Shown piece by piece: positions 1 through 7,356 of a stretch of DNA of 51,634 bases. The translations under genes were made by a program, and so were the position numbers. The number at the start of each line of letters is the position of its first letter. Position 1 is the first letter of the stretch. The notes under the pieces are model-generated. The model did no database searches, was not told the DNA's origin, and saw nothing but the letters and a program-made list of their open reading frames with translations. Location of the stretch: positions 1-51,634 of the forward strand of contig CADEFX010000004.1 in assembly GCA_902826715.1 (NCBI GenBank), given 5' to 3'. This DNA comes from an uncultured Hyphomicrobiales bacterium. GTDB taxonomy: Bacteria; Pseudomonadota; Alphaproteobacteria; Rhizobiales; Hyphomicrobiaceae.

Positions 1-797
1 GGCTTCGGCTGCGCATGCCAGTCGAAACCAGGATAGTCCAGGCCCAGACCACCCAGCTTGACGACAACATTATCGCATCGGGCGAGCTCCGCCGTATCGC
101 GTTTCCAAACCTCCATTACTTCACTTGTCTTTCCCCTATAGGGGCCAATGCCAATGGGCGCGCCACAATGGTCGAGAACGATCGCCGTTTCAGGGAAATC
201 GCGGGCCAACGCGATGACGTCGGATATCTGTGTGTGGAGCACCCACGCGTCGAACACAAGATTTCGGGGCGCCAAATGCTTGAACCCAGACCGGAAGTTT
301 TGCTGCAGCAACAGCCCTTCGGACGGCTTCGAACGGTGATTGCGAATTTCGGGACTTTCGTGCCAAACCGCGCCATGGCGAATGCCTCGGAAGCGTCCGC
401 CACCCGCAGCGATGTGGGCATCCAAGACGTCGCCGACAACGTCGCCAAGCCGTAGATCGACGTGCCCCACGATACCCTTGGCAATTTGAGTGTTGCCGTA
501 GATGCCCGAAGCGCTCATTGCGGCCAGGCCGTTGATGGCTTCGGTCTCGCCGACGCAGCGAAATTCTTCAGGGCCGGCAGGTTTGAAGAAGGCGCTGCAC
601 TCAATGAACACGGTCGACACGATGTTGTGGCCGCCGCCAATGTCCTCGTGCATCTCGTCGATGAGGTAGCGCTCCTGCAGCCGCGCGATCTCCTTGTCCC
701 AAAGGTGGTGGTGCGGATCGCAGATTGGAATTTCGGGGTCAATCGCCTGCTCTGACACCTGGTCAAGCCACGCTTGGTTTTTTGCTTTGCTGGACAC
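1..797 (-). CDS. Amidohydrolase-family (COG3618-type) metal-dependent hydrolase, partial
   Basis: The minus frame is open from a GTG at 797 to the left edge, so the C-terminus is missing; about 265 codons are present. Near the N-terminus it has DPHHHLWD (residues 27-34), whose HxH is the usual first metal-ligand motif of amidohydrolase_2 TIM barrels. Further on come GFRGIRHG-like (GRFRGIRHG), VLDHCGAP and NVVVKLGGLG, all typical of this family, which includes 2-pyrone-4,6-dicarboxylate hydrolase and lactonases. GGAGGAG lies about 10 nt before the GTG; an in-frame ATG nine codons upstream (824) is the alternative start. The gene lies head-to-tail behind the GntR regulator and divergent from the lyase/Tct genes, so it probably belongs to the same catabolic pathway, perhaps opening a lactone or cyclic ester. 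The substrate cannot be read from the sequence. Confidence 0.85.
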   Translation of the reverse strand, partial: MSSKAKNQAWLDQVSEQAIDPEIPICDPHHHLWDKEIARLQERYLIDEMHEDIGGGHNIVSTVFIECSAFFKPAGPEEFRCVGETEAINGLAAMSASGIYGNTQIAKGIVGHVDLRLGDVVGDVLDAHIAAGGGRFRGIRHGAVWHESPEIRNHRSKPSEGLLLQQNFRSGFKHLAPRNLVFDAWVLHTQISDVIALARDFPETAIVLDHCGAPIGIGPYRGKTSEVMEVWKRDTAELARCDNVVVKLGGLGLDYPGFDWHAQPK

Positions 798-832
798 GAA
801 GCCTCTTCTCCTCCGGTGATTCATGCGTCCGG

Positions 833-1546
833 TCAGCGCGTTCTGGCGCGGCCGGCGTTGCCTTTGCCTGTTCCGAGATCCTTTTTCATCTGGGCGATGA
901 GATTGTCGCGTGAATGCGCAATATGCAGGCGCATCATCCGCTCGGCTTCATCGGGGTCGCGCTTTTCGATCGCACTGAAGATCGCCTCGTGTTCTTGCAG
1001 CGACTGCACGGCGCGACCACCGATTGTTGCCGATTGGTAGCGATACATTCGGAGTAGCGCATACAGATCTCGGCACAACAATTGCTCCAGCCACTTGTTT
1101 CGGCTCCCGCGGACAATTTGAACGTGAAAATCATTGTCCTGCGTCCCGTCCACGTAGACGCTGCCGATACCGTCCTTCTTGATGCGCTTCGCAAAGGTCG
1201 TGAGGCACTGTCGAAGCTCACGTGTCTCGGCCAAAGTCATGCACTCCGCTGCCTGCCGTGACGCAATGCCCTCGAGTGCTTCTCGCACGACGAGCAGTTG
1301 CTGAAAGTCGTCGATTGAAAGCTGCGTGACGCGCACGCCTGAAAACGGCACGCGCTCGACAAGGCGCCGTCCCTCCAACGTTCGCACGGCTTCCCTCAAT
1401 GGGCCTCTGCCGACACCGCACATTTTGGCAAGGGCCTGTTCCGACAATCGCGCGCCAGCGCGCAACTCGCCGCTCAAGATTGCACGCTCAAGCCGCTCGA
1501 CGGCGGCATCGACATGGACGTGTGAGCGACGGAGTGGATGCGACAT
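833..1546 (-). CDS. GntR-family transcriptional regulator, FCD (FadR) type
   Basis: This is a DNA-binding repressor or activator of about 237 residues. The N-terminal winged helix contains LSEQALAKMCGVGRGPLREA followed by a wing (RVPFSGVRV). The all-helical C-terminal FCD domain carries the spaced acidic/His residues that usually bind a metal and a carboxylate effector: DNDFHVQIV, then QEHEAIFSAIEKRDPDEAERMMRLHI. I chose the ATG at 1546 because GntR proteins of this class begin shortly before the winged helix; an in-frame upstream start at 1609 would add 21 low-complexity residues and run into the operator region. It is divergent from the lyase/tct genes and probably controls them in response to a pathway carboxylate. 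The family is certain; target and ligand are inferred. Confidence 0.92.
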   Translation of the reverse strand: MSHPLRRSHVHVDAAVERLERAILSGELRAGARLSEQALAKMCGVGRGPLREAVRTLEGRRLVERVPFSGVRVTQLSIDDFQQLLVVREALEGIASRQAAECMTLAETRELRQCLTTFAKRIKKDGIGSVYVDGTQDNDFHVQIVRGSRNKWLEQLLCRDLYALLRMYRYQSATIGGRAVQSLQEHEAIFSAIEKRDPDEAERMMRLHIAHSRDNLIAQMKKDLGTGKGNAGRARTR

Positions 1547-1570
1547 GGAGCCGGCCCTGTTTCTGCACTT

Positions 1571-1603
1571 TTGTCTACAGAGAAACAAGATTGTTGACAA
1601 TCT
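1571..1603. promoter_or_regulatory. Tandem candidate GntR operators in the divergent promoter region
   Basis: Positions 1588-1603 read AGATTGTTGACAATCT, an inverted repeat with 7-bp arms around a 2-bp centre. Positions 1571-1580 read TTGTCTACAG, a weaker copy of the core TTGT-NN-ACAA. The two centres are 20 bp apart, about two helical turns, so two dimers could sit on the same face. FadR-subfamily regulators typically bind short TNGTNNNACNA-like palindromes. The location, between the regulator start (1546) and the first lyase (1637), fits autoregulation plus control of the divergent operon. Binding is inferred. Confidence 0.65.
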
Positions 1604-1636
1604 ATCCAAAGCGTAAACAATCAGGCCAAACGGAAA

Positions 1637-2566
1637 ATGTCAGAACGGGAGTATGCCTTGAGCCTCGGCAAACGTTACATGGAGCTGATTAGAGCCCCGG
1701 AAATCCTGATCATGCCCGGCGTATACGACGGATTTAGTATGCGTCTTGTCGAGCAATTGGGGTTCAATGCTGCCTCCATCGGAGGCTCCGGCCTCAGTGA
1801 GAGCACACTCGGTTGGGCCGACGTAGGCATCATGGGGTATGCTGAGAACGTGCGCGCCTCGGCCGCCATTGCGGCTTGCTCGACACTGCCGCTGCAGGCT
1901 GACGGCGACACGGGCTACGGCAATGCGGTCAACGTGTACTTCACGGTTCAGGGTTTCGAGCGCGCTGGCGTCGCCGGTTTGATGATCGAGGATCAGGTCT
2001 GGCCGAAGCGCTGCGGGCATATTCCCGGCAAACAGGTCATTTCGGCCGAGGAAGGCGTCGAGAAGATCCGCGCTGCTGCGGAAGCACGGCGCGATCCAAA
2101 TTTCGTTATCAAGGCGCGGACCGATGCTGCGGGCACTCATGGCATTAAGGAAGCGATCCGCAGACTGCATCTGTACGCCGAAGCGGGGGCCGATCTGCTG
2201 TTTGCCGACGCACTGCTCTCCGCCGACGACATTCGCCTGGTTGCGAAGGAGGTGACGAAGCCCCTCGCCGTGAATATGGGTTTTGGTATCCGGTCCCGCC
2301 CCACCACGCCACTGATCCCAGCGCGAGCGTTGCAGGACATGGGCGTCGCTGTTGTGGTCTATCCGCGCCTCCTGACGGCCTCGGCGATCCAAGGGATGAA
2401 AAATGCGCTCGCCGCCCTGGACGAGAGCATCACCACGGGCAAGGTCGTGGATCGGCCGGATCTCCTGATCTCGTTCGGCGAATTGAACGATCTCATGGGC
2501 CTGCCGAAAATCAAGGATCTGGAAACGCGCTTCGTGAGCGGCGGCGGCCGTCAGGCTGCCGAGTAG
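1637..2566 (+). CDS. Isocitrate lyase/PEP mutase-family C-C lyase, copy 1
   Basis: A 309-residue TIM-barrel enzyme of the isocitrate lyase/PEP mutase superfamily, which splits or decarboxylates 2-hydroxy or 2-keto acids (2-methylisocitrate, dimethylmalate, oxaloacetate). The Mg-binding acidic motif is at D89-G-D91 (ADGDTGYGN), the acidic pair at E118-D119, and the loop K124-R-C-G-H128 contains the catalytic-type cysteine found in true lyases and absent from PEP mutases. Later motifs are KARTDA and VNMGFG. It is the first plus-strand gene after the operators and precedes a tctC-like gene by about 38 nt. A close paralogue lies at 3632-4558. The exact substrate is unknown; 2-methylcitrate-cycle PrpB is possible, but no prpC or prpD is nearby. 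No strong ribosome site is seen at this start, and an ATG at 1679 is the alternative. Confidence 0.88.
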   Translation: MSEREYALSLGKRYMELIRAPEILIMPGVYDGFSMRLVEQLGFNAASIGGSGLSESTLGWADVGIMGYAENVRASAAIAACSTLPLQADGDTGYGNAVNVYFTVQGFERAGVAGLMIEDQVWPKRCGHIPGKQVISAEEGVEKIRAAAEARRDPNFVIKARTDAAGTHGIKEAIRRLHLYAEAGADLLFADALLSADDIRLVAKEVTKPLAVNMGFGIRSRPTTPLIPARALQDMGVAVVVYPRLLTASAIQGMKNALAALDESITTGKVVDRPDLLISFGELNDLMGLPKIKDLETRFVSGGGRQAAE

Positions 2567-2604
2567 TAGCCAAACGAAGTAGAACGGTGTCGGGAGGAAA
2601 AAAG

Positions 2605-3579
2605 ATGGTGCCGATGAGGCTTGTCATTGCGTGTGCAGCGTTGGTCGGAACACTCGGTTTCGGGAGTACCGTCCAGGCCCAGGACAAATATCCGTCCCGG
2701 CCCATCAACATTATCGTCCCCGGGCCGCCAGGCGGCGGAACGGATACGATAATCCGACACCTCGCCGAGGTCTTGGAGCCTACTCTGGGCACCAAGCTTG
2801 TTATTGAAAACAAGCCCGGCGGCGGCGGCGCGATCGGCGTGACCATCCTCACGCAGGCGCGCCCGGACGGCTATACCCTGGTCTTTAGCCACAACGGCGC
2901 GTTGACGACGATCCAGCACTCCCTGCAAATCCCTTACACGCTCGACTCTTACCAGCCGATCATTCAGATCGGGTACGGGTCTTACATCATGTGCGTCGCG
3001 TCGGATTTCCCGGCCAACACGGCGAAGGAGTTTCTCGACGAGTTGCGCAGCAAGCCCGGCCGCTACACCTACGGCAACGACGGCGTTGGCAGCACCATGC
3101 ATCTCGCGGCCGAGCAGATCTTCAAGAAGTTTGACATCAAGGCCAAGCCCGTTCCGTTCGGCGGCGCCGGCGAAACGGCGCGCAACTTCCTCGGCGGGCA
3201 CATCGACATCTACGGCGGCTCGCTGCCGCCTGTGATCGCCCACGTCAAATCCGGCAAGGTGAAATGTCCGCTTCTGACGTCGGCGGCAAACAATCCGGTC
3301 GTGCCGGAGGCGTCTGGGCTGAAGGATCTCGGCGTTCCCGAGCTTGAAGTTGGTCTGTGGTGGGGATTGATCGGGCCTAAGGGGCTGCCGGACAACGTCA
3401 TGAAGACCCTCGTGACCGCTTTTACGGAAGGCGCCGCAAAGCCATCCGTCAGAGAGGCTCTGGACCGCATCGGCGCGGCTCCGACCGTGAATGGCCCCGA
3501 CGAGTACAAGGCGATGCTCGCACGCGAAAGCGCTTCTTTGGGCGAGGCGGCCAAAGCTATCGGCCTCGTCAAAAAGTAA
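2605..3579 (+). CDS. tctC: Tripartite tricarboxylate transporter substrate-binding protein (TctC/Bug)
   Basis: A periplasmic solute-binding protein of the Bug/TctC family, 324 residues, which captures a carboxylate for TctAB. A Sec signal peptide (MVPMRLVIACAALVG...VQA) is probably cleaved after Ala25. The mature N-terminus has YPSRPINIIVPGPPGGGTD, the family hallmark that forms the carboxylate-binding loop. The ATG at 2605 is preferred over an in-frame GTG at 2587 because GGGAGG lies about 8 nt before it, inside the longer version. It sits between two lyase paralogues, with tctB and tctA downstream, so uptake and cleavage of the ligand are probably co-expressed. Bug proteins are numerous and ligand-diverse, so citrate specificity cannot be assumed. 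Confidence 0.92.
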   Translation: MVPMRLVIACAALVGTLGFGSTVQAQDKYPSRPINIIVPGPPGGGTDTIIRHLAEVLEPTLGTKLVIENKPGGGGAIGVTILTQARPDGYTLVFSHNGALTTIQHSLQIPYTLDSYQPIIQIGYGSYIMCVASDFPANTAKEFLDELRSKPGRYTYGNDGVGSTMHLAAEQIFKKFDIKAKPVPFGGAGETARNFLGGHIDIYGGSLPPVIAHVKSGKVKCPLLTSAANNPVVPEASGLKDLGVPELEVGLWWGLIGPKGLPDNVMKTLVTAFTEGAAKPSVREALDRIGAAPTVNGPDEYKAMLARESASLGEAAKAIGLVKK

Positions 3580-3631
3580 ACGCCAAATAGAGCCGCCGCC
3601 GCATCCCGACAGCCAGATAGGATACTTCGAC

Positions 3632-4558
3632 GTGAGCAAGGCACGACAGCTTCGAAATCTCATCGAAGCCCCTGAGATCCTGGTGATGCCCGGCATCTTT
3701 GACGGCTTCAGCGCGCGGCTTTCCCAGGCCTCGGGTTTCGCTGCCGGGTTTCTAACCGGGTCTGGAATCAGCGAGGCCAGCATGGGCTGGGCCGATCAGG
3801 GCGTCATGGGCCTTGAGGAGAACCTGCGGGTCACGCGTGCGTTAGCGGCATGTTGCGATCTGCCCCTGATTGCGGATGCCGACACCGGCTATGGCAATGC
3901 GGTGAATGTCCACTTCGCCATTCGGGCATTCGAACGCGCGGGTGTCTGCGGTGTCATGATCGAGGATCAGGTGTGGCCCAAGCGTTGCGGCCACATGAAG
4001 GGCAAAGAGGTGATCTCGGCCGAGGAAGGCGCGGCCAAGATCCGCGCCGCGGCCGATGCACGGATCGACCCCGACCTCATCATCATGTCACGCACCGACA
4101 CGCTCGCCACCCACGGGATCGAGGAGGTTGTGCGCCGGCTCACTCTTTACGCCGAGGCTGGCGCCGATCTGCTGTTCTGCGATGCGGTGATGAAGGTCGA
4201 CGAGATCAAGGCCATTGCCAAGGGCGTCTCGAAGCCATTTGCCGTCAACATGGGCTTTGGCATCCGCCGACGCTCCACGACGCCCCTGCTCTCCCCAAAG
4301 GACCTGCAAGACCTGGGCGTCTCTGTCGTTATCTATCCCCGCATGCTAACCGCCGCTTCGATCCAGGGCATGAAGCACGCGATCACCGCGATCAAGGAAT
4401 CCATGCAGACGGGCAAAGTCGTGGATCGCCCCGACCTCCTTGTATCCTTCGAGGAGCTGAACGAGCTGGTCGGCATCAAGGAATTGGAGCAGCTCGAGCA
4501 GAAGTACCTGCTCCCCGATCACTATGTCCGAAAGTACGCCGGCTCGTCCGGCCACTGA
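3632..4558 (+). CDS. Isocitrate lyase/PEP mutase-family C-C lyase, copy 2
   Basis: This 308-residue paralogue of the lyase at 1637 aligns with it end to end. Shared blocks include the DADTGYGNAVNV metal site (D82, D84), MIEDQVWPKRCGH with catalytic-type Cys119, and VNMGFGIR. The GTG at 3632 (product begins MSKARQLRNLIEAPEIL) matches where the paralogue's conserved region starts and has AGGA about 9 nt upstream. The frame is open further upstream, but that region overlaps the 3' end of tctC and has no family similarity. Retention of all catalytic motifs argues that both copies are active, perhaps on stereoisomers or successive intermediates. The next gene, tctB, follows by 50 nt. Confidence 0.88.
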   Translation: MSKARQLRNLIEAPEILVMPGIFDGFSARLSQASGFAAGFLTGSGISEASMGWADQGVMGLEENLRVTRALAACCDLPLIADADTGYGNAVNVHFAIRAFERAGVCGVMIEDQVWPKRCGHMKGKEVISAEEGAAKIRAAADARIDPDLIIMSRTDTLATHGIEEVVRRLTLYAEAGADLLFCDAVMKVDEIKAIAKGVSKPFAVNMGFGIRRRSTTPLLSPKDLQDLGVSVVIYPRMLTAASIQGMKHAITAIKESMQTGKVVDRPDLLVSFEELNELVGIKELEQLEQKYLLPDHYVRKYAGSSGH

Positions 4559-4608
4559 GGCCAGCTCACGCTGGCTTTACACGTGCTGAGCCTCATCTTG
4601 GCGGCCCC

Positions 4609-5049
4609 ATGCTAAAGAACATCAATCCGAGAGCCGGTGAGCTTTGCATCGCCGCGGTACTGCTGGCGCTCGCCGGATTCGTCATCTTCGAAGGCACGAA
4701 GATGCCGATAGGCACGTGGGCTCTTCCGGGACCGGGTTACTTCCCCATTGCGCTCGGCATCATTCTCGCAGTCGTGTCCGTTGCCCTCCTGTTTCGCCGT
4801 CCAGACGGGGAGCAACCCGTCGAGCTGTTTCATACTGACGGCCTGATGACCATTGCCGCCGTGGCGATCGCGGCACTGCTTTTCGAACGCATCGGGGCGA
4901 TCCCTGCCTTCGCGATTTTCCTCTCCGCCCTGTTCTATCTGCTCGGCCGCGCGCGGTGGTGGAGTGCGCTCGCCATGGGCATCGCCGGTGCCGGTCTGAC
5001 GTGGCTGCTGTTCGTCTATCTGCTGCAGCTTCAGCTTCCGGGATACTAG
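4609..5049 (+). CDS. tctB: Tripartite tricarboxylate transporter small membrane subunit TctB
   Basis: A 146-residue inner-membrane protein with four hydrophobic segments, at about residues 10-28, 38-60, 75-105 and 118-140. The pattern ALPGPGYFPIALG between the first two is characteristic of TctB. TctB forms the small subunit of the secondary transporter that works with the large channel TctA and the binding protein TctC. Its stop codon directly abuts the ATG of tctA, so the two are translationally coupled. The ATG at 4609 gives the normal family length and N-terminus, although its ribosome site is weak. Confidence 0.88.
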   Translation: MLKNINPRAGELCIAAVLLALAGFVIFEGTKMPIGTWALPGPGYFPIALGIILAVVSVALLFRRPDGEQPVELFHTDGLMTIAAVAIAALLFERIGAIPAFAIFLSALFYLLGRARWWSALAMGIAGAGLTWLLFVYLLQLQLPGY

Positions 5050-6579
5050 ATGCAAACCGTCGAGTATCTGCTGCACGGGTTCGCGATCGCCCTAACGTGG
5101 AAGAACCTGTTCTTCTGCTTGGTCGGCTGCCTGTGGGGCACCATCGTCGGCGTTCTGCCCGGCGTTGGCCCGTTGGCAGGCATGGCTCTGCTGCTGCCCC
5201 TCACCTATAAGCTGGACCCCACCGGGGCCATCATAATGCTGGCGGGCATCTTCTACGGCGCCATGTACGGCGGCTCGACAACGTCGATCTTGATGCGCAT
5301 GCCGGGCGAGGCTGCATCCGTCATCACGTGCATCGATGGCTACGAGATGGCGCGCAAAGGCCGCGCCGGTCCGGCCTTGTTCCTTGCGGGTGCGGGAAGC
5401 TTCGTGGGCGGAACGCTGTCGGTTCTGGGCCTCATGCTGTTCGCACCGGTCCTGGCCGACGCCATGCTGCGCGTCGGGCCGGCGGCCGAATTCATCCTGA
5501 TGGTCTTTGCGTTGCTTGTCGTCAGTTTCGTCGCCGTCGGAAGCCGGCTCAAGGTTGTGGCGATGATTGTTGTCGGGCTGTTGCTGGCAACGATCGGCAT
5601 TGATTCCCTTACTGGCTGGACGCGCTTCACGTTCGGCGCCCTGGAGCTTTCAGACGGACTGAACTTCGTCGCGCTCTCCATCGGCCTGTTCGGCGTGTCC
5701 GAAATCCTGCTGAGCTTCGAGGAGTCGCTAAAGGTCAAGCCCATCAAACCGACGTTGCGGCAGCTGCTTCCGAGCAAGGAGGAGCTGCGCCAGTCGCGCT
5801 GGCCAATCGCGCGCGGCTCGGTCATCGGCTTCATATTCGGCATTTTCCCGGGTGTCAGCCATATCGTCTCGACGTTCGTTTCCTACGCGGTCGAGAAGCG
5901 GCTGTCGAAGCACCCCGAAGAGTTTGGCCATGGAGCACCCGCCGGTGTTGCCGGGCCCGAGACGGCCAACAATGCCACCACCGGCTCGTCGCTCATTCCT
6001 CTCCTAGTGCTCGGCATTCCTGCCATTCCGTCCACCGCGATACTCCTCTCCGCTTTCCTTATTCACGGCGTGCAGCCGGGGCCGCAGCTGATTACAGAAC
6101 ACCCTGAGGTGTTCTGGGGTTTGATCGCCAGCATGTACATCGGCAACGTTATTCTGGTGGCGCTCAACGTTCCGCTCGTCGGCATCTTCGTCAATCTGCT
6201 TCGCATCCCGTTCGGTTATCTAGCACCTATCATCCTGCTGATCTCCATCATCGGCGTCTATTCCGTGAACTCCAACATCCTGGACGTCTGGATCATGCTC
6301 GGGGCGGGCGTGGTGGGCTATCTGCTGCGCAAGTTCGGGTACGATGTAGCACCGCTATTACTAGCGCTCGTGCTTGGCGACCGCATTGAAACAAACTTTC
6401 GGCGTTCGCTGACTATTTCGGATGGAGACTACACCATCTTCATGCAAGGCTCCGCCGCACGCGTGTTTATCTGCGCTCTGGCTCTCGTACTTATTTTGCA
6501 GGGCATTGCAATGGCGGCGGGTTACGGAAAACGGGCTGCGGCGGCCCGTTCACCAACAAAAGCTGGCAATCAAAAATAA
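5050..6579 (+). CDS. tctA: Tripartite tricarboxylate transporter permease TctA
   Basis: The large permease subunit, 509 residues, with about 11-12 transmembrane segments. The family motif GVLPGVGP is at residues 34-41, and a second related G-x-F-P-G-V motif (FGIFPGVS) occurs in the C-terminal half, reflecting the internal duplication of this family. NNATTGSSLIPLLVLGIP is another hallmark segment. It is the last gene of the plus-strand operon (lyase, tctC, lyase, tctB, tctA). Transport is driven by an ion gradient rather than ATP. Nothing is truncated. Confidence 0.95.
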   Translation: MQTVEYLLHGFAIALTWKNLFFCLVGCLWGTIVGVLPGVGPLAGMALLLPLTYKLDPTGAIIMLAGIFYGAMYGGSTTSILMRMPGEAASVITCIDGYEMARKGRAGPALFLAGAGSFVGGTLSVLGLMLFAPVLADAMLRVGPAAEFILMVFALLVVSFVAVGSRLKVVAMIVVGLLLATIGIDSLTGWTRFTFGALELSDGLNFVALSIGLFGVSEILLSFEESLKVKPIKPTLRQLLPSKEELRQSRWPIARGSVIGFIFGIFPGVSHIVSTFVSYAVEKRLSKHPEEFGHGAPAGVAGPETANNATTGSSLIPLLVLGIPAIPSTAILLSAFLIHGVQPGPQLITEHPEVFWGLIASMYIGNVILVALNVPLVGIFVNLLRIPFGYLAPIILLISIIGVYSVNSNILDVWIMLGAGVVGYLLRKFGYDVAPLLLALVLGDRIETNFRRSLTISDGDYTIFMQGSAARVFICALALVLILQGIAMAAGYGKRAAAARSPTKAGNQK

Positions 6580-6979
6580 GCGAAGCTTGTTGGGTTGTGA
6601 TTGCGAATCGCCTATCGCAAAGTCGCTGCGATTAATTGATGATGGCAATCCCGGCCCACCTTGATGCGTTAAGCGAGCAGAGTGCCATCGGTGCTCTCCT
6701 GAGGCTTGCGCCGGGTAGTGCCGGTCGAAGGGTCCGTCCATATGACTTCAAAGTTGCCGCGCATCCTCTTTGAGGCGAAACACCGGTTCGATCAGCTAGC
6801 GGCGACCTATGTTCCTAACCCCTTGGTTGCGCCGGCCGGAATGTTGGTCTAAGACCCTTCGTCTGCGGCGATCGATTTCCACGAACTACGCAAGATCGGC
6901 GCTGCCGTATTTCGTTCTTGCCCTTGCATCGACTTTGCACTGATAATTCAGAACGAAAAACGAAGTAATTCAAAGAGTT
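6580..6979. other. Gene-poor stretch between tctA and tRNA-Thr
   Basis: No convincing gene is seen in these 400 nt. Just after tctA there is a short inverted repeat, TTGCGA (6601-6606) with TCGCAA (6615-6620), but no T-tract, so it is at best a weak transcription stop. A 36-codon frame at 6742-6852 has no ribosome site and no family I recognise. Minus-strand frames across the tRNA are the usual spurious tRNA read-through. Confidence 0.5.
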
Positions 6980-7054
6980 GCCGCCGTAGCTCAGGGGTAG
7001 AGCACACCCTTGGTAAGGGTGGGGTCGGAGGTTCAATTCCTCTCGGCGGCACCA
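6980..7054 (+). tRNA. tRNA-Thr (anticodon GGT)
   Basis: A complete cloverleaf of 75 nt. The acceptor stem is GCCGCCG (6980-6986) pairing with CGGCGGC (7044-7050), followed by an A discriminator and an encoded CCA (7052-7054). The D-arm is AGCTCAGGGGTAGAGC, the anticodon stem CACCC/GGGTG encloses loop TTGGTAA with anticodon GGT, and the T-arm contains GGTTCAATTCC. GGT reads ACC and ACU threonine codons. No integrase gene or duplicated 3' end is visible nearby, so there is no sign that an element has used it as an attachment site. Confidence 0.97.
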
Positions 7055-7356
7055 TCTCACTCATTGAAATGTCGAGGTTTTTTGAGCCGTGCAACGGCTC
7101 GCTGTTGCTCGATGGCGTAGAAGCGGCTCAGGACGTGCGGCTCGTACGACGTTGCCACGTGACGTTAGCGCAGGCTCCCGAAATCTCCCCGGGAATGAAC
7201 GTTTTCAAACCGCGCGATTTGTTGAGGAGCGATTGGCGATAGCTCGAGGCAGCTGTTCGCCTGGGAACAGGTTGTCGCGCTTTACCTCATCGCGATGTAC
7301 GTAAACTTGGAAACCGGAAAACGTGCATAGGTATTCGGACAATTGAGGAATCGCTT
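7055..7356. other. Gene-poor stretch after tRNA-Thr
   Basis: No gene is supported here. There is a six-base-pair hairpin, GAGCCG (7084-7089) with CGGCTC (7095-7100), preceded by a run of six T on the plus strand. The T-run is on the wrong side for a plus-strand terminator and reads as A on the minus strand, so it is not a standard terminator in either direction. Confidence 0.4.

Noticed and set aside
1637..2566. Calling the lyases PrpB of the 2-methylcitrate cycle
   Set aside because: No prpC or prpD is nearby and the genes lie with a Tct transporter, so only the superfamily can be stated.
2551..3783. 410-codon minus-strand frame opposite tctC
   Set aside because: It is antisense to a clear signal-peptide-bearing TctC protein, has no recognisable domain and shows the composition typical of a GC-rich shadow frame.
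3850..4558. Long alternative frame overlapping the second lyase, ahead of tctB
   Set aside because: Its first 250 codons are a shadow of the lyase reading frame, rich in Arg/His/Gly; only the part from 4609 is tctB.
6742..6852. 36-codon plus-strand frame starting MTSKLPRILFEAKHRF
   Set aside because: It has no ribosome site, no recognised family and no neighbour that would suggest expression.
6980..7054. tRNA-Thr as an attachment site of an integrated element
   Set aside because: No integrase, no direct repeat of the tRNA 3' end and no mobile genes occur downstream within the window.
6815..7060. Minus-strand 81-codon frame reading EELNLRPHPYQGCALPLSYG
   Set aside because: This is the well-known spurious translation across a tRNA gene (here tRNA-Thr at 6980-7054), not a protein.
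7076..7100. T-run followed by a GAGCCG/CGGCTC hairpin as a tRNA terminator
   Set aside because: The T-run precedes the stem on the plus strand and is an A-run on the minus strand, so it has the wrong order for an intrinsic terminator.
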